Source: Candidatus Heimdallarchaeota archaeon | GTDB lineage: Archaea; Asgardarchaeota; Heimdallarchaeia; Heimdallarchaeales; Heimdallarchaeaceae | NCBI GenBank assembly: GCA_030628305.1 | Contig: DAOVRE010000129.1 | Coordinates: forward strand, 1 to 5,486 | Direction: 5' to 3' | Length of the DNA: 5,486 bases | Shown: positions 4,129 through 5,486 of the stretch, in pieces | Numbering within the stretch: the first letter of the stretch is position 1 | Layout: every line of letters begins with the position of its first letter | The notes under the pieces: generated by a model | What the model saw: the letters and a program-made list of their open reading frames with translations, nothing else | Told to the model about the DNA's origin: nothing | Database searches by the model: none | Translations under genes and position numbers: made by a program

Positions 4129-5486
4129 AAAATAAAGAGATTCCAATAAACAGGGAATATAATGTATAACATACTAAACAATGTCAATACAGAATATTGT
4201 ATCCTTGTTGCTAAATTCCAATAAGGTTTCTTATCTTGGTCAAATACACCAAACCAGGCAAAGAATGTGAACACTATATTGCCAACAATGAAAGCAATTG
4301 ACAGATAAGGTAAGAAGAGTATACTTTGGAAAGCTGCTACTGTTTCAGTGTTAAGAACGATAGTCTCGTGATTTATTTTCATCAATAAACTGACAGTGAT
4401 TATTACAGTAGTTAGAATACCGATAAGCCATATTTTGGGTACCGTATGAAGGATGTTTCCTCTTTCTTTTCCTTTTTTCCATCTAAAGAATGAATCTATT
4501 CCCCACATTGACAAAGATATCAAAGATACTGTCCCCATTAGTATCAACAACCCTAATTGAAGATTCGTATTGACATAAGAAGTATGTATTTTTTCATATG
4601 TGGTAATAGCTGTTTGCCAACTTGTATACATGTGAGTTATTTGTCCATTTTCATTTGCTTTAAAGAACAGAGATAAATCCATATTTCCTGTTCTTTCAAC
4701 AAAGAAATAAGGAGCAATTTCTACGAAATCTATATCATCTAATCCAGCAATTTGCAGATAACCCTTACTTACACTGATATTCGCAGAATAGTATTGTGAC
4801 CAAAATAAAACAGCAATATTGTTCTTTTCACTGTAATATCTTCTTGTACTCACATAAGTCCCTGTAAACATGCTTGCTCTCTGCCTATAGTTTTCCACAG
4901 GCTCTACTACTCTATTGAAATAATAGAAACTCTCCATTAAACCGGAGACGAATCTACTCATCCCAAAGATTCCTGTTCCACTATTATAAGAGATGAACAA
5001 ACCAAAGTTTTCATCTGGGAATAGCATCATGTTGCTATGAAAGAAAATCGTATCTCCTCCATGTCCAATTATATGGGCATTTCTATAATCTGTCTCATAA
5101 ACACCTAAACCTACGCTCGGTATATCAGGATGAACTGTATATTGATCTGATAACATTTCTTGAACTGAACTTTCTTCCAAAACAGTCACATTGTTATAAG
5201 TTCCATCATTGAGGAGCATCAGCATAAACTTTGCCATATCTGTTGCTGACGAAGTGAAACCTCCTGCAGGATAAAGAGAGAAATATTCGTAAAATCCCGG
5301 ATGGTCATAATCAAAATATGCAGAAGACATATCCGCTTGCAATTCACTAGGTAGTTGTTGTCTACAAGTCGTACTATTCATTCCCAAAGGTAAGGTAATA
5401 TTTTCTTCAATGTAATCAAAAAACGGTTTTCCAGCTGTTTCTTGTACAATATAACCCACTAGAGAACTTCCATAATTTGAATAGCC
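4125..5486 (-). CDS. Beta-lactamase-family serine hydrolase with four C-terminal membrane helices, partial (N-terminus beyond right edge)
   Basis: 453 visible residues of a class C beta-lactamase/penicillin-binding-protein-like hydrolase (Pfam Beta-lactamase). The frame stays open to the window edge and begins GYSNYGSSL, the family's catalytic Y-S-N motif (residues 2-4), so the GTG at 5459 is not the start. The nucleophile motif SxxK and any signal peptide lie outside. Further landmarks are the helix ending in E-N-I-T-L-P-L-G-M-N-S-T, then P-A-G-G-F-T-S-S-A-T-D-M-A-K-F, and the third active-site motif G-H132-G-G. A beta-rich stretch of roughly 200-300 follows, then four membrane helices near 310-330, 352-370, 389-415 and 429-453. 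The catalytic domain is expected outside the cell, tethered to the membrane. Substrates in this family include peptides, D-amino-acid compounds and esters, so true beta-lactam hydrolysis should not be assumed; an archaeon has no peptidoglycan target. The stop overlaps the nucleotidyltransferase stop by 4 bp. Confidence 0.92.
   Translation of the reverse strand, partial: GYSNYGSSLVGYIVQETAGKPFFDYIEENITLPLGMNSTTCRQQLPSELQADMSSAYFDYDHPGFYEYFSLYPAGGFTSSATDMAKFMLMLLNDGTYNNVTVLEESSVQEMLSDQYTVHPDIPSVGLGVYETDYRNAHIIGHGGDTIFFHSNMMLFPDENFGLFISYNSGTGIFGMSRFVSGLMESFYYFNRVVEPVENYRQRASMFTGTYVSTRRYYSEKNNIAVLFWSQYYSANISVSKGYLQIAGLDDIDFVEIAPYFFVERTGNMDLSLFFKANENGQITHMYTSWQTAITTYEKIHTSYVNTNLQLGLLILMGTVSLISLSMWGIDSFFRWKKGKERGNILHTVPKIWLIGILTTVIITVSLLMKINHETIVLNTETVAAFQSILFLPYLSIAFIVGNIVFTFFAWFGVFDQDKKPYWNLATRIQYSVLTLFSMLYIIFPVYWNLFIF

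Noticed and set aside
5457..5459. GTG as start of the beta-lactamase-family gene.
   Set aside because: The frame continues upstream to the window edge and encodes the catalytic YSN motif, so the real start is outside.
1..5486. CRISPR array, insertion sequence or integration site.
   Set aside because: No regularly spaced direct repeats, no transposase or integrase coding sequence and no terminal inverted repeats with target duplications were seen.

Overview
The window is AT-rich (about two thirds A+T by eye) and reads as archaeal. Arginine is mostly AGA, isoleucine ATA is freely used, and several genes have TATA-like boxes about 26 bases upstream of the start codon with no good Shine-Dalgarno, the pattern of leaderless archaeal transcripts. 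T-tracts stand in for terminators. One protein joins seven membrane helices to a cytosolic domain that looks longin-like. That fold is abundant in Asgard archaea (Heimdall/Thor/Loki-type), so an Asgard genome is my best guess. This is inference only; no taxonomic marker gene is present.

Layout from left to right. (1) A minus-strand pair: a winged-helix regulator (326-739) followed after 5 bp by a small secreted or membrane protein (1-320) that runs off the left edge. The second gene has no stop codon inside the window and is easily missed. (2) Divergent from this pair, the 7TM-longin-like protein (804-1919), with a shared 64-bp promoter region carrying a 10-bp inverted repeat. (3) A 164-bp convergent gap (1920-2083) with a T-tract and three successive hairpins. 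(4) An LDH2-type NAD(P)-dependent 2-hydroxyacid dehydrogenase on the minus strand (2084-3190). (5) A 116-bp divergent promoter region with a tandem 9-bp repeat. (6) A stand-alone nucleotidyltransferase resembling antibiotic adenylyltransferases (3307-4128). (7) A minus-strand serine beta-lactamase-family hydrolase with four C-terminal membrane helices (4125-5486). It overlaps the nucleotidyltransferase tail-to-tail by 4 bp and runs off the right edge, with its SxxK motif outside the window.

The genes do not form one pathway. The left three could form a membrane signalling unit (regulator, small envelope protein, divergent 7TM protein), an inference from position only. The right three are individually transcribed accessory or metabolic enzymes arranged as divergent and convergent pairs. 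The strongest candidates for something undescribed are the 7TM-longin-like fusion with its regulator and envelope-protein neighbours, and the hairpin cluster at 1981-2066.
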